Shown in pieces: positions 34,721 through 46,479 of a stretch of DNA of 64,000 bases. Below the pieces are notes generated by a model. That model worked only from the letters and a program-made list of their open reading frames with translations, had not been told where the DNA came from and made no database searches. The stretch is taken from positions 291,132,009 through 291,196,008 of the forward strand of contig JAUPFV010000004.1 of NCBI GenBank assembly GCA_036936605.1, given 5' to 3'. The first letter of the stretch is position 1; every line of letters starts with the position of its first letter. The DNA comes from Limnanthes douglasii subsp. nivea (Eukaryota; Streptophyta; Magnoliopsida; Brassicales; Limnanthaceae). The position numbers and the translations under genes are program-made.

Positions 34721-37700
34721 TGGGAGAATCGAGTAATTTTGGGCAACCTTGTATACCAAAATTCGATGGAGATTATGACCATTGGAGTCTTCTTATAAAA
34801 ATCTTCTTCAGTCAAAGGAGTATTTTGATGTTGTGGAAGATGGAATTGATGAACCAATTAACAAAGAAGGATTGACCAAAGCAGAGAAGAAGATCTTTGT
34901 CGATGCAAGGTTAAAGGATTTGAAGGCAAATAATTATTTGTTCAGTGCGATTGACAAATCAATTCTTAAGACGATAACTTTAAAAGAGACGTCAAAGTAG
35001 TTGTGGGATTCTATGAAGACCAAATATCACGGAAATGCAAGAGTGAAGGGTGCGTAGTTACAAACCTTGAGGAGAACGTTTGAATTGCTGGAGATGAAAA
35101 ATGGAAAATCCATCTCCGATTACTTCACAAGGGTGATGGTGGTAGCAAACGACATAAGAAACTGTGGGGATGATATGCAAGATGTCAAAATTGTGGAAAA
35201 GATCTTGCGAAGTCTGACTGAAAACTTCAATTACATTGTGTGTTCAATTAAAGAATCGAAAGATATTGACAGTTTATCATTCGATACCTTGCAAAGCTCA
35301 TTACTTGTTCATGAGCAAAAAATGAGAAAACCAAGAATAGTAGAAGAAGAACAGGTACTCAAAGTTTCATACGAGTATCGAAATGGAAGAGGCCGATGAA
35401 GACAATTTGGCAGAGGAAGAGGAAGAGGTAGATTTAACAAGGAAATAGTGGAATGCTTTCGTTGTCACAGACTTGGACATTTTCCATACCAATGTCCTAT
35501 GGAAGAGAAGGCGAACTATGCAGATATTGGAGAAGAGGAAGATGATGTTTTGTTAATGGCGTACACACCAGTTCCATAAGAAAGAAAAATTGTGTGGTAT
35601 CTTGATTCAGGTTTTTCCAACCACATGACAGGAGACAAATCATGGTTTTCAAAGCATGATGAAGAGTTTCAATCCTTAGTAAAACTTGGTAACAATTCTA
35701 ATCTTTTTGTGATTGGAAAAGGTGATGTAACTTTACGTGTCAATGGAACGACTCATGTCATTTCACATGTATATATAGTAGCAGAGTTAACGAGTAACTT
35801 GGTAAGCTTGGGACAACTTGTACAAAAGGGCTGCGAGATTTTCTTACATCATGAAGTATGCAAGATTTATCAGGCGGAGTTAGGGCTGGTTATGCAAGCA
35901 AAGATGACGGAAAATAAATTATTAAAGCTTTTGGCCTCAAAAGGTAACTTGTTTAAGGCTGAGAAATGTTTGAAAATAACAGCAATGGATGAGCTGAAAC
36001 TTTTGCATCGAAGGTATGGGCACTTAAGTTACAAGTGTTTAAGAACTCTCAAATATCAGAACATGATCAAAGGGATACAACATCTGAGCACCAACGAAGC
36101 TGAGAAATGTGTTAGCTGTTTTGTTGGTAAACAACATCTTGGGAGTATCCCTAAGAAACGTTTGTGGCATTCGTCAAGGAGGTTATAGCTTGTACATTCT
36201 GATATCTGTGGGCCAATTTCTCCAGCATCGAACTCCGACAAGAGATATATTTTTACTTTCAGCGATGACTTTAGTAGAAAGGTATGGATATATTTTTTGT
36301 CATTAAAGTCAGAAGCTTTTATATTCTTTACTTGATTCAAGATCCAGGTAGAGAAAGAGAGTCGAGAAACGTTAGCATGTTTATGAACGGATAGAGGCGG
36401 TGAATTCACTTCGAATGAGTTCATTGATTTTTGGAGGAAGCCGGAATTCGCAGACAACTCACTACAGCTTTCACTCCGTAACAAAACGGAATTGCTGAGC
36501 GCAAGAACCGCACAATAATTAATATGGTGCGGTGTATTCTGAATGATAAATGAGTTCCTAAACATTTTTGTGCGGTAGCATCAAAACGGGCTATATATGT
36601 CTTGAATAGAAGTCCAACTTCCGTGACACAAGAAAAAACACCTAAAGAGATGTGGAGTGGAATAAAGCCTAGAGTTGATTACTTTAGAATTTTTGGTTGT
36701 ATCGCTCATGTCGATGTTCCAGGTTAGAGAAGAAAAAAACTTGATGATAAAAGCGACATATGTGTGCTTATTGGAGTAAGAAGTGAATCTAAGGGTTATC
36801 GCTTATACAACCCAAAACAAAAAAGATCATTACAAGTAGGGATGTGATTTTTGAAGAAGAGAAAATCTAGGATTGGGGACATTAAACAAAAAAATTAGAG
36901 GCCGAGCAATTAATCTGGGAGGATAGAGAAACCAAAGTTGAGGAGAATGTTGAAGAAGTGACTCATGAGCCTGAAACATAGCAGATAAATGAAAATGAAG
37001 AAGTTTTGAATCCAGCAGAATCTCTTAAGCCTCAGAGAATCAGAAGAAGACCAGCTCATTTGCAGGATTACGAGACTGGATGGAAGGAAGAAGAAGAAGT
37101 TTTGGGTCTTGTAATGTTTGTGTCAAGCGATGATCCTGTAATATTCAACGAAGCTATTAAGGAAGAAAAATGGGTTAATGCTTTGAAGACAGAGTTGGAG
37201 TCAATAGAATAGAACGGAACTTGGTTTCTCAAAAATCTTCCAAGTGGAGCAAAAAGAATCGGTGTTAAATGGATTTATAAAACCAAGCTCAACGAGAAGG
37301 GAGAGGTTCAAAAATTCAAAGCTCGATTGGTGGTCAGAGGTTATGCCCAAGAATAAGGAGTAGATTACAATGAAGTCTTTGTCCTGTGGCGCGTTGGGAT
37401 ACTATTCGTACGATGCTAGTTGTAGCAGCTCAAAAGAATTGGTGTGTTTATCAGTTATACGTAAAGAGTGCGTTTCTTTACGGCGAACTAACAGAAGATG
37501 TGTTTGTAGATCAACCGCAAGGATACATAAATAAAGTAGAAGAACACAAGGTTTGCAAGTTGGTAAAGGCTTTATATGGTTTAAAACAAGCCCCAAAAGC
37601 TTGGTACAGTAAAATTGAGGCATACTTTGTTAAAGAAATATTTCAAAGGTGTGAGCATGAGTACACACTATTCGTGAAAACTGATGGAGGTAACAAGATT

Positions 37701-38665
37701 ATTATTTTTAGTCTTTATGTAGATGATTTAATCTTCACTCGCAATGATGAAAATATGCCAAAGAGTTTAAATTATTGATGAAAAAGGATTTTGAGATGAC
37801 TTATTTTGGGAAAATAAAACATTTTTTGGGTGTTGAGGTGATAGAGGATGGTGATGGAATCTTCATCCATCAAAAGAAATATGCTGGAGCGATTCTTGAA
37901 AGGTTGAATCTGCATAACGGAAATGATGTCAAGAATCCTATTGTGCCTGGAGTGAAATTATCAAAAGATAGTGATGCTAAGAGAGTTGATTGCACAATAT
38001 ATAAACAACTCATTGGAAGTTTAATGTATATCACGAAGACAAGGCCTGATTTGATGTTTGTGGTTTGTTTATTGAGCAAATACATGTCCGATCCTAGAGA
38101 GGAACATATGCAAGCAGCAAAGCGTGTGGTAAGGTACATAAGAGGAACGACTGGATTCAATGTGTTTTACAAAAACAGGAATGTTGGAGGATTTATTGTC
38201 TATACTAATAGTGATTATGCTGGAGACATTGATAATAGACGCAACACAAGTGGATATGCTTTATTATTGAGTGGAGGAGTAGTTTATTGGGCTTCAAAGA
38301 AACAACCGGTAGTCACTCTATCCACCACTGAAGCTGAGTTCATAGCTGCATCATTTTGTGGTTTTCAATGTATTTGGATGAGAAGGATTTTAGAAGAAAT
38401 TGGTATGATGCAGTCAGGTTGCACTATGATTATGTGTGATAACAGCTCAACAATTAAACTATCAAAGAACCCTGTTCTTCATGGTCGTAACAAGCATATT
38501 GATGTTAGGTTCCATTTTCTGAGGGATCAAATCAAAGATGAAGTTGTGAAATTGGTTCATTGTGGTACCAATGATCAGGTTGCAGACATATTGACTAAAC
38601 CATTGAAGTTGCAAGCTTTTGTTCGATTAAGAGAGAAGCTTGGAGTTTGCGAGAAGATATACTAA
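34721..38665 (+). pseudogene. Ty1/copia gag-pol polyprotein, full set of domains, broken
   Basis: Gag from MGESSNFGQP at 34721, through the UBN2-like body (LKETSK, RRTFELLEMKNGKSISDYF) to a CCHC knuckle CFRCHRLGHFPYQC (about 35457). Protease: WYLDSGFSNHMTG (35592 on), with the usual cysteine after DSG replaced. GAG-pre-integrase: LLHRRYGHLSYKCLR, then CVSCFVGKQH. Integrase core 36190-36560 (LVHSDICGPI, TDRGGEF). RT 37140-37750: KWIYKTKLNEKGEVQKFKAR, ALYGLKQAPKAWY, SLYVDDLIF with both aspartates. RNase H 37780-38640: DYAGDIDNRRNTSGY, WASKKQPVVTLSTTEAEF, NKHIDVRFHFLRD, VADILTKPL. In-frame stops include 34998, 35055, 35397, 35577, 36186, 37210 and 37354, plus frameshifts near 34790, 36450 and 37385. 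RT-RNase H (37386-38665) is nearly open, with one break near 37775. Confidence 0.92.
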
Positions 38666-38675
38666 AGCTATTGCT

Positions 38676-38694
38676 TTCAGTTTAGGGGAAGCAA
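38676..38694 (+). other. Copia polypurine tract
   Basis: TTTAGGGGAAGCAA lies immediately before the TG of the 3' LTR, the expected plus-strand priming site. Confidence 0.65.
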
Positions 38695-38907
38695 TGTTAG
38701 GACTTTAATGTTTTATTTGGTTAAGATAGGAGTTACACTTCACTTCAAATTTACTTCAAGTTTGTGTCATTTAAGTGTGTTTCCCTTCAAGTTTACTTCA
38801 TTTTGTGTACTCAATCTTTGACTATTTAATAGTCATTTTTATTACCTAATAAAATAATCGAAGCTTTTCATAACTTTGGTTTGAGATTTATTCATCTGAA
38901 ATCAACA
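38695..38907 (+). repeat. Copia 3' LTR
   Basis: TGTTAGGACT... to ...ATCAACA, 213 bp, TG...CA ends. The second half matches the 5' LTR. The flanks GTTAC and ATACA do not form a target-site duplication. Confidence 0.75.
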
Positions 38908-39240
38908 GTTACATGTTTACCGTAAACAATAGTTACCAGGTAATTCATCATTTGACATCATTTGACATATTTAACGTAAACAATAGTTACCGTAAACATG
39001 AATTTGTTTCATAATTCGTAAATAAAACATAAAATTGTTTCGTTCAATTCGAAGATCGTATTCTAGTATTGCAAATGAGAGTATGGTATGTCTCGTGATT
39101 CACAAATGAGAACGTGGCATGTTTCCATTTCTAAATAGGTAATACTTCACAATTAAAGTATAAAAAAATATAGCATGTTTGGAAAATCAGATTTAAGAGA
39201 AGATCCAGAAACTACAAAACAAAAGCTTTTTGAAAAAGTT
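38908..39240. other. Spacer with short repeats
   Basis: TTTACCGTAAACAATAGTTACC-like phrases recur (about 38917 and 38970). No gene. Confidence 0.4.
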
Positions 39241-40180
39241 ACTTTGGGACTAAAATAAGTGAGTGAAAGGGGAAGGTTAGAAACAAAAATTAGTTATTTC
39301 TGTTAAATGCTATAAAAGCTCTATTCTTATTTTCTTTCTGCTTCTTCATTCATCTCTCTCTGCTTCCGACCTCCTCTTTTCTCATATCAGAGGGTTCTAC
39401 ACAAGTTCTACGCAAGTTCTGCAATTCTTGATCTTTTATTAGAGTTTTATTCTTAATCCTTCAGTAGTCAACTACCAAGAACCTAGTCCTCGCAGAGAGT
39501 GAAATCTCAGTGAACATTGTTCTTGTTTTTATTCTTGGTACTCTGATTTCACTTTTCGTCAAATTTTTATTTCGGCAGACGATTTGAAGAACCAATATGT
39601 CATTATTCGACTTCCTACAATTGTTACTATTGTTGGTATTACTAATAGTTTTTCCCATTTTGGAGCTCTTGCTTGCCGTCTTAACTTTTATATGGGGCAA
39701 ACTTGCTTTGTTTTGAATTTTCTTTATCTATTGTATTCTGTGGGAAAGTCGAGGAATCGTTGACAAGATTATATACATTTTATATTCTATCCCACTAATG
39801 CCGCAAAAGTATCGGTTTCAGGTAAGTTTTTTTCTTGATCCATGGTATATTACTAAGGTTTTTTCTTTCCTGATATTTTATTATTTGTACTTTAAATTCT
39901 CATGTTTATGGCAGATGAAATTTATATTTGGAGAGCACCGTGATGTCTCTGTCATTGTATGAGTAAGTTTTTTTGTAGTTTACGCTTCGCAGCTTGTGAT
40001 CGATAATCTTTTTTGTAGACGAATTTAGTAAATGGTTATTTTGTAGTTGATGAGCTGCTTGGAAACTAATGCGGCCTGAACACAGTTGAAAGGCGAATCA
40101 AGATTTACTAGTTAGTACTGCTTGGAAACTAATGTGGCTTGTAATGTATTTTACAAAATAAATAGATATGGTTCAAAATC
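39240..40180 (+). pseudogene. SIN3-like PAH copy C
   Basis: The promoter module is at 39282-39304, followed by TATAAAAG and a CT-rich leader. The exon 1 and PAH1 exons are absent. Remnants of the PAH2 exon lie near 39733-39820 (TATTCTGTGGGAAAGTCGAG, compare 2070-2095 of copy A), ending in a GGTAAG donor. Exon 4 begins after TATGGCAG at 39914 and reads as GEHRDV before a TGA. A last-exon remnant lies near 40020-40080. It cannot encode a PAH protein. Confidence 0.7.
39282..39317 (+). promoter_or_regulatory. Inverted repeat plus TATA box, PAH copy C
   Basis: Arms AACAAAAAT (one mismatch) and ATTTCTGTT at 39296-39304 around TAGTT, then TATAAAAG. Confidence 0.6.
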
Positions 40181-40481
40181 AGCTAGGCAAGACTAAACTT
40201 TTGATACAATCACCAGCCCCTACAAACACAAACTCTCCTCCATCTTTTTTTCTTATATCTCCGGAGTTCAGCAATTATGCTTATATCTCCGAACCTGCTG
40301 CAAATCGATTTAATTAGAATTGATTTTGTGACTTTGTATTTTGGATACGCTTACAAAAATCTGGGTATTGGTCAATAAACCATTAAGGACTCACTAAATT
40401 ATTTCCTGGGTGTTTATGAATTCAAATTATCTTTAAACCCCTAGTGTTCTTTACGGCGTCTGATTGAATTTATTTTTCCAG

Positions 40482-40543
40482 ATGAATTTAGTAATTGGCT
40501 ACTTGACAATGCAGCCTCCGTGAACACAGTTGACGGGCTGTAA
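40482..40543 (+). pseudogene. Terminal exon of a SIN3-like PAH gene
   Basis: Follows a TTTTTCCAG acceptor at 40481. Same reading and TAA stop as 402-463, with a few substitutions. No upstream exons of this copy remain nearby except those of copy C, which has its own last-exon remnant. Confidence 0.5.
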
Positions 40544-41246
40544 CTCGATTTTAATAATGTAATTTAGTATGAAATATGTTACAACTTTATAGAGAAAAAA
40601 ACTTAAAGTAATTACATCATTATGTAACTATGATACCAAAATGACAATACAACAGATATATTTTCTTCAGGATGAAATATTTTAACATGTCCGGCATCGT
40701 TACGTGTTCAATCAATTCATTTAATCAAGTATTGGATATGAACTTACTGTTGTTTCAAAAAATTTGGTGATCAAGTTTGTTGTACTGCTGTACCAAATCC
40801 AGCAGCAACTGTCACATTGTTTGGAATCTCTACTCAAGACCATTAACATCTCCAAAAATTATTGGATTTGGCGATATACTAGTTTTTGGGTATAGGTTTA
40901 CAAAAGGTATGTTTATTTGAATTTTGTCACAATGTTTTCGTACATTTAGGTGTCATCAAGGGTTTGTTTAATAAAGCTCCTTTTATTACTAGTTACCTTC
41001 CCTTAGCTCCTTACATGTGTTTAGGCAATTTAATATTGGAACTCTTGGGTAGAACTGACTTCAGTCTAGCTAAGAAGCATGCATCTTAGCTCCTCACATG
41101 AGTTTATCTTCGAACTCTTAGTCGTCGGTGTTTTTTAAGAAGAAAACAAAATGATAAAACTTGGTCAAAATATATGTTGGGAGACCTAACCAGATATTGA
41201 CAATTTATAAGATTCGGTTTAAAATAAGTGAAATTAAGAAGGTTGA

Positions 41247-41282
41247 AACAGAAGTTTGTTATTTCGGTTAAATGCTATTAAA
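41247..41282 (+). promoter_or_regulatory. Inverted repeat plus TATA-like box, PAH copy D
   Basis: Arms AACAGAAGT and ATTTCGGTT (41261-41269) carry two mismatches. The box reads TATTAAA. Confidence 0.55.
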
Positions 41283-41600
41283 GCTGTGTAATAGCTTACA
41301 AGAATCATATTTCTTTGCTTCCTACCTCTTCTTTTTCAAAAGTTCTGCAGTTTTCTCTCTTTAGTTAGAGTTTTATTGCTGATTTATTGTTTGTGTACAC
41401 TAACACTAGTCTTTCTCATACAGACTGCAACTGCAAGAAACACTGTTCAATTGTTCTTGTTTCTATATTCTTGGTAGTATGGTTACACTTTTCTTCAAAA
41501 AAATTATTTTTCTAGAAAATTTGAAGAACTCAAAAGTTTGTGTTCTTCGATTTTCACCCAAAAAACACTGATTGTTATTGAAGTCTTTGTTTGTGCAGAA

Positions 41601-42495
41601 ATGAAGAGAAGTGGAGACGATTTGCCTTCAGGCTCGCGATCCAAAACGCAGCTATTAAAAAAACTATCAATGTTAGTATTAGTATCATCATTTTTCTTTT
41701 TGGATTTTGTGATCTTTTCGGTTGGCTTAATTGAGATCATTTTGTTATGAATGTATGAAATAAGTTTTGTTCAATGTTCATATTCTAGTGAAATGATTAA
41801 GGAGGATACATTGGCCTTTCTCAAGGTAATCAATGAGACTTTTGGAGATGAAAAAGAGAAAGGTCATATCTTTATTGATGCCTTGAATGCCTTCAAAGCC
41901 CAAAGGTGAATTCTTTGGACCTTTTTGACACCTTTCAAGGAAATATTCTAAACTCATACCCATGCCGATAATGTTTTTTTTCAGGATTGGTCCAACCCTT
42001 TTTATTGCTCGTGTAGAAGATATAATCAAAGGGAATAATAAGCTAATGGATAGATTTAACGCCTCTATGCCAAAGGGGTATGTAAAATATCTCAAAGGCT
42101 TTGTATTCTGCGAGAAAGTCAAACAAAGGTTAGGAAGTATAGATAGATTCAAGATGTTTACCGATCTGTTGTATTCTATGCAACCCGGCGGACACAATCG
42201 TAAAGCAAAAGTATCTGTCTGATGTACGTTTTCTTTCTGATTCTTTTTTGTTCAAATTCACATTTGAAGATTTGGAGAGCATCGCGAGATGAATTCTATA
42301 CTTGGAGAGCATCGCGATCTTATGGACGAGTTTAATGAGTTGTTGGAGACTGACTATATTAGTAAGTTTTTCAGTAAAGTTAAATAGTTATAGTCTTATG
42401 GGATTTTATAGAGGCTTCTGATTAATATTGCTTCTGCAGATGACTTTGTAATTGGTTACGTAGTTGTTGTTGCATGTTTGGAATCTAATGCTGCT
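41601..42495 (+). pseudogene. SIN3-like mini-protein with two PAH domains (copy D), frameshifted
   Basis: Exon 1 41601-41671, exon 2 41789-41905 and exon 3 from 41985 match copy A. Exons 1 and 2 have identical lengths (71 and 117 nt). PAH1 reads TLAFLKVINETF, FKAQR, and KLMDRFNASMPKGY, one codon longer than A and closer to the SIN3 pattern. Exon 3 has one extra C in CAACCCGGCG (about 42183), shifting the frame to a TGA at 42219. Before exon 4 the intron end is replaced by a duplicated TTGGAGAGCATCGCGA (42271 and 42301). The last exon keeps a good GCAG acceptor at about 42440, the one copy A lost. D and A thus carry different defects. Confidence 0.75.
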
Positions 42496-43439
42496 TGAGC
42501 AAAGTCGAAGGAATGTTACTTGATACTAAAGTATGATAGCAAATCATTTGAGAAGATATTATGAGCTGTTCCAGCATTTCTTTCAATTTAGATAAATCAT
42601 TTTTTCTATCAATTTTCTATCAATTTAGATATTTAAATCATGTTTCACATGTTTTGATAGTAACATTTTAAATGTAATTTTATACCAAGCAATGATACTT
42701 TCAAATGATTATGATTGTACCAATAATTTTGATTTTTCTATATCTCCCGATGTCGAAGGACTAATATCCAATACAAAACTTATTATCCTTTTCACATCGA
42801 TGGGATGCTAGTAAATAAAAATATTTTATTTAATCATTGGTATATAAGTAAAAATATATCTCAATTAGTATGAGGCTTTTTGTAAGTGAAATAAATAAAG
42901 CTGTGCGGTAAATATATAATAATGTTCATATTATATAAATAAAGCTGATGCCAAGTGAAACAATATCATACTAGTGTCGAGACCGGTTATTACGTACTTA
43001 TGTAAAGAGATGGAATATGCGGCATCGATATTCCCAATATAAACCAATCACGCAATAAATATATAATAATGTTCATATTGTGAAGACATACTACATTTAC
43101 GAGCAATATATTTAAATTTTGTATAGAAAAAGTTACAAGAAAACTATTTCATACACAAATAATAACACCACAACTTTTCTTCTCTCACAAAACAGATTTG
43201 ATTTACATTAGGAACTCTAATAATTCATTGTTAAATGATTTGAATGAACTTGAGAAATTCAATTAATATGAACTAAAACTGAACACTGACATTTTATAGT
43301 GATAAATTTCTAATAGTGTTTAATATAATGCATTTGTACCGTGGACCAATTTCTTGTTACCATGGACGAACTTGTTACTTACTCACTCAAGAACAATGAA
43401 TTTGACAAATTAAATTAATTTTTGAATATACATTCGTAG

Positions 43440-43788
43440 AAAGTTTGTAAAACGATGTGACACATGTCAAAGATACAATTGTCAATTACCGAGAAAAGGT
43501 CAAAGAAAGTTTGAGGGATTATACTCGACGCTTTATAGATGCGAATACTGATCTTGACTATTGTGATGAAAGTGTGGCTCTGACTGGTTATAAATTAGGC
43601 TTCTTGCATGGTCCGATGAAACAAGCCATAACAAAGAAGCATACTTTTACCTTTTCTGCCTTGTTAGCTCAGGTATAAAAGCAGATCCTGATTGAAGAAA
43701 CAAAAGCATCGGAGTTGGCAGCGCAAACTAACAAACCACTCAATCTTTGGTTGTTACATATCAATAGAATCCACAAAAAACAACCATG
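43440..43788 (+). pseudogene. Tat gag fragment, left of nested insertion
   Basis: Open from 43457 to TAA at 43676: NYREKVKESLRDYTRRFIDA, ESVALTGYKLGFLHGPM and FSALLAQV match the Tat gag pattern seen at 52690-52880 (GEKLKDYTNRFISTKAGLDD, FGALMAQVEDQI). Gag continues after the stop (ILIEETKASELAAQTNKP) to the TRIM insertion at 43789 and resumes at 45000. The 5' LTR was not found; sequence to the left is the PAH duplication. Confidence 0.75.
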
Positions 43789-45004
43789 TGATGTAGCCCA
43801 GAAAGTCCAAACAAAAGCCTTTTAATTTTATTTTATTTTATTCAAATATCTTATGTATTTAAATCAAATCTAATTATATTAAGATTTGATTTGATTTTAT
43901 TTTATTTTAAAATATTTATTTTATTTCCTTGTATTCTAATTAAGGGTTTTGAGAAGCTATTATATAAAGCCTCTTATGCCTTAAGTTATTTTAAGTTTTT
44001 GGAATAATATATTTTTATCTCTGAAAATTTCACTCTTTGTTACCCTTAGATTAGGGTTGCATCATGTTACCCTTGAATTAGGGTTTCATCTATCGTTGCT
44101 TCTACTTCTATTTCCGTCGCGTCATCAGTTTGGTATCAAAGCCTCAGTTCCTGCTACGGGTCAAGCATTTTTCTGAATCTTGATTTCATCTGATTCAAGG
44201 TCTAAAGGAGAGAACAACATACGACCATGAAGATCTCAAAGATAGTTTGGTATGCGGGAACCACACTAGGCGTTTCAATGACGATCATATTGGCCGGTTA
44301 CTGAAGGAGTTTAAATTGGCTACCAATCGTCGAATCAACGTAAAATTGCTTATCGAGATGCTGTCTCAGCCTATGAAGAGGTTTTCAAAACCATTTTTTT
44401 TCATCAATTGGACATGGGGATGTTGTCTTCAGGCTATGAAAAGGTTTTCAAAACTATTTTTTTCCTTCAACTGGATGGCTTCCATGTGACTTCGAATAAG
44501 GAACACTCGAGAAGAATTTATCTTATTCCGATAAGGTCAACAATTATAATTCTCAATGTGACGATTGAATAAAATAAAATAAATAATTTGGCTTCTTGAT
44601 GGTGATGGTGCTGTGAATTCGAGGACGAATTGTTGTCAACCATGGGAGGATGACGTAGCCCAAAAAGTCCAAACAAAAGCCTTTTTATTTTATTTTATTT
44701 TATTCAAATATCTTATGTATTTAAATCAAATCCAATTATAATAAGATTTTATTTTATTTTATTTTATTTTATTTTATTTCAAAATATTTATTTGATTTCC
44801 TTGTATTCTAATTTAGGGTTTTGAGAAGCTATTATATAAAGCCTCTTATACCTTAAGTTATTTTAAGTTTTTGGAATAATATATTTTTATCTCTGAAAAT
44901 TTCAATTTTTGTTACCCTTAGATTAGGGTTTCATCATGTTACTCTTGAATTAGGGTTTCATCTATCGTTGTTTCTTCTTCTACTTCCGCCGCGTTATCAC
45001 CATG
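43784..45004 (+). mobile_element. TRIM-like small LTR element nested in Tat gag
   Basis: LTRs at 43789-44127 (339 bp) and 44651-44999 (349 bp) both start TGA(T/C)GTAGCCCA and end TCATCA or TTATCA. CCATG repeats at 43784-43788 and 45000-45004 are the target duplication. TGGTATCAAAGCC at 44131 is a PBS with one mismatch to the initiator-Met type. CCATGGGAGGA before 44651 serves as PPT. The 523-bp interior has no gag or pol domain; its ORFs (44247-44489) match nothing I know. LTR length differs through (ATTTT)n. Each LTR has a TATATAAAG box (43961). Total 1211 bp: a non-autonomous element moved by a helper. Confidence 0.85.
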
Positions 45005-46060
45005 GTCCTCAGCCACAACCGATAACTACTGTAGCACCAACAACACAACAATCAAACGGGAAAGGACCAGAGAATTAGAGTAAGAGGGTACAAAATAATT
45101 ACCATGGAAAACAATTACCGACCCATATTGAATAAATGGGTTTGACCTGATTACTTTGCTGATTTGATTGAATGTGTTGCAACTATCTTTGACAAGTCAA
45201 GGAAAAGCGTACACTTCCGGAAGCCATTTCCGATCGGAACTCCTCGTGAAGGTCGAAACAATCGCTACTCTAGGTATCAAGGACGTAGGTCAAGAAACCA
45301 AAGATTGTATTGCACTCAAGAAAAAAGTGCAAGCGTAAATCGACAATGGAAAATTGCTCGAGTACGTAAAGAAACAAGCTCAGCAAAGCGGAGCGGCTAA
45401 AAATATTGTAGCAGCGCCAAAGCAAGAAATCTCTTTCGTGGTATCTGAGGTCACCGATTCGTTTGATGTATGCACTGAGTATTTGGACCCGGATAAAAAT
45501 AGGAATTTGATTAGAGTAATTAACGAAGTAGTACCGATGACGCAAGGAAAGGTAAGCGATTTTGTAAGTTTTTTCTGTGTCTCTAACTATTTTCAGGGGC
45601 GACTCAATGGCAGGTATCACGTATTCATCTTGGAAGAGGCACGTGGTTAATCTGGCTACACAGTTAGAGGAAAGAGCTTCGCCTCACTTATACCATAACT
45701 CATCTCCCATTCTATGCTTTGATGATGATGATATGGGAGATATTGTCGGTCCTCATGAAAACACGATCGTAATTGTAGCGGCTATATCTGGTGAGGAGGT
45801 TCGAAGAATATTGGTAGATACATGGAGTTTGGTGAACATTATTTTCTTATCAACTTTCTCTGGGTTTAGGAATAAACCAGTGATCATAAAATCAGATCGA
45901 ACTATTATCGGTTTCACAAGAGCATCGGCAGAGGTAGTCCGTGAGTTTGAAGGTGTGGTCCAGCTTGGATATGGGCCTTTCCAAAAGGAAGTAACGGTCC
46001 TGTTTATAGTCATAGATGCTCCCATGTCACATAACGCAATTTTCGGCCAATCTTAGTTGT
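45000..46060 (+). pseudogene. Tat gag tail and protease
   Basis: From 45000 the gag reading resumes in pieces (PITTVAPTTQQSNGKG; FADLIECVATIFDKSRKS near 45160). The open frame 45577-46056 is the protease region: SSWKRHVVNLATQLEERASP, LCFDDDDMGDIVGPHE, then RRILVDTWSLVNIIF. In active relatives (53790) the last reads LIDTGSSANVLF; here the glycine is tryptophan, so the enzyme would be inactive. FTRASAEVVREFEGVVQLGY and APMSHNAIFG follow, conserved in Tat protease. Confidence 0.75.
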
Positions 46061-46479
46061 CAATGATGCATGACGTAACCTCTATGGTTCATCAGTTCTT
46101 AAAGTATGTGAGCAGAAACAATGTCGGCGTTGCCAGAAGCAGCCAAAAGACAACGAGAGAATGTTCTCGAGCAGCACTGGCAAAAAAATCAGATAAGGAG
46201 ATGGTCGATGTAAGGGATTAACAATTAGTGGGGTCGGCCCCTTGATGGAGCATGCAGACGATCCTAGGGAGACCGCAGGATTATTACTTACCGATGAAAG
46301 TTGTGAAAACTATAAATTTTCCAAAGGAAATGTCTTCAAGATTGATGTAAACTTGTCCCCATATTTTCGATTTTTTTTATTGATTTTCTTGGAAAAAAGC
46401 TACATTTGTTTGCGTTGTGCTCAGAAGATGTTACAGGGGTCCCTTATAGTGTTATCTATCATCAATTGTCCATAAATCC

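Larger units (their letters stand above)
40250..43440 (+). repeat. Segmental duplication, copy 2 (partner 1-3650)
   Basis: Same content and order as the left end of the window: terminal PAH exon, spacer, promoter, PAH gene and 3' flank. Near 42890-42960 there is extra or rearranged sequence (AAATAAAGCTG twice). Confidence 0.85.

Noticed and set aside
36056..36565. Minus-strand 169-codon ORF
   Set aside because: It overlaps copia integrase motifs on the plus strand and shows no domain.
45541..45600. Possible intron between gag and protease (GTAAGC...TTTTCAG)
   Set aside because: The same interval aligns as coding sequence with the protease regions at 53507 and 21190.
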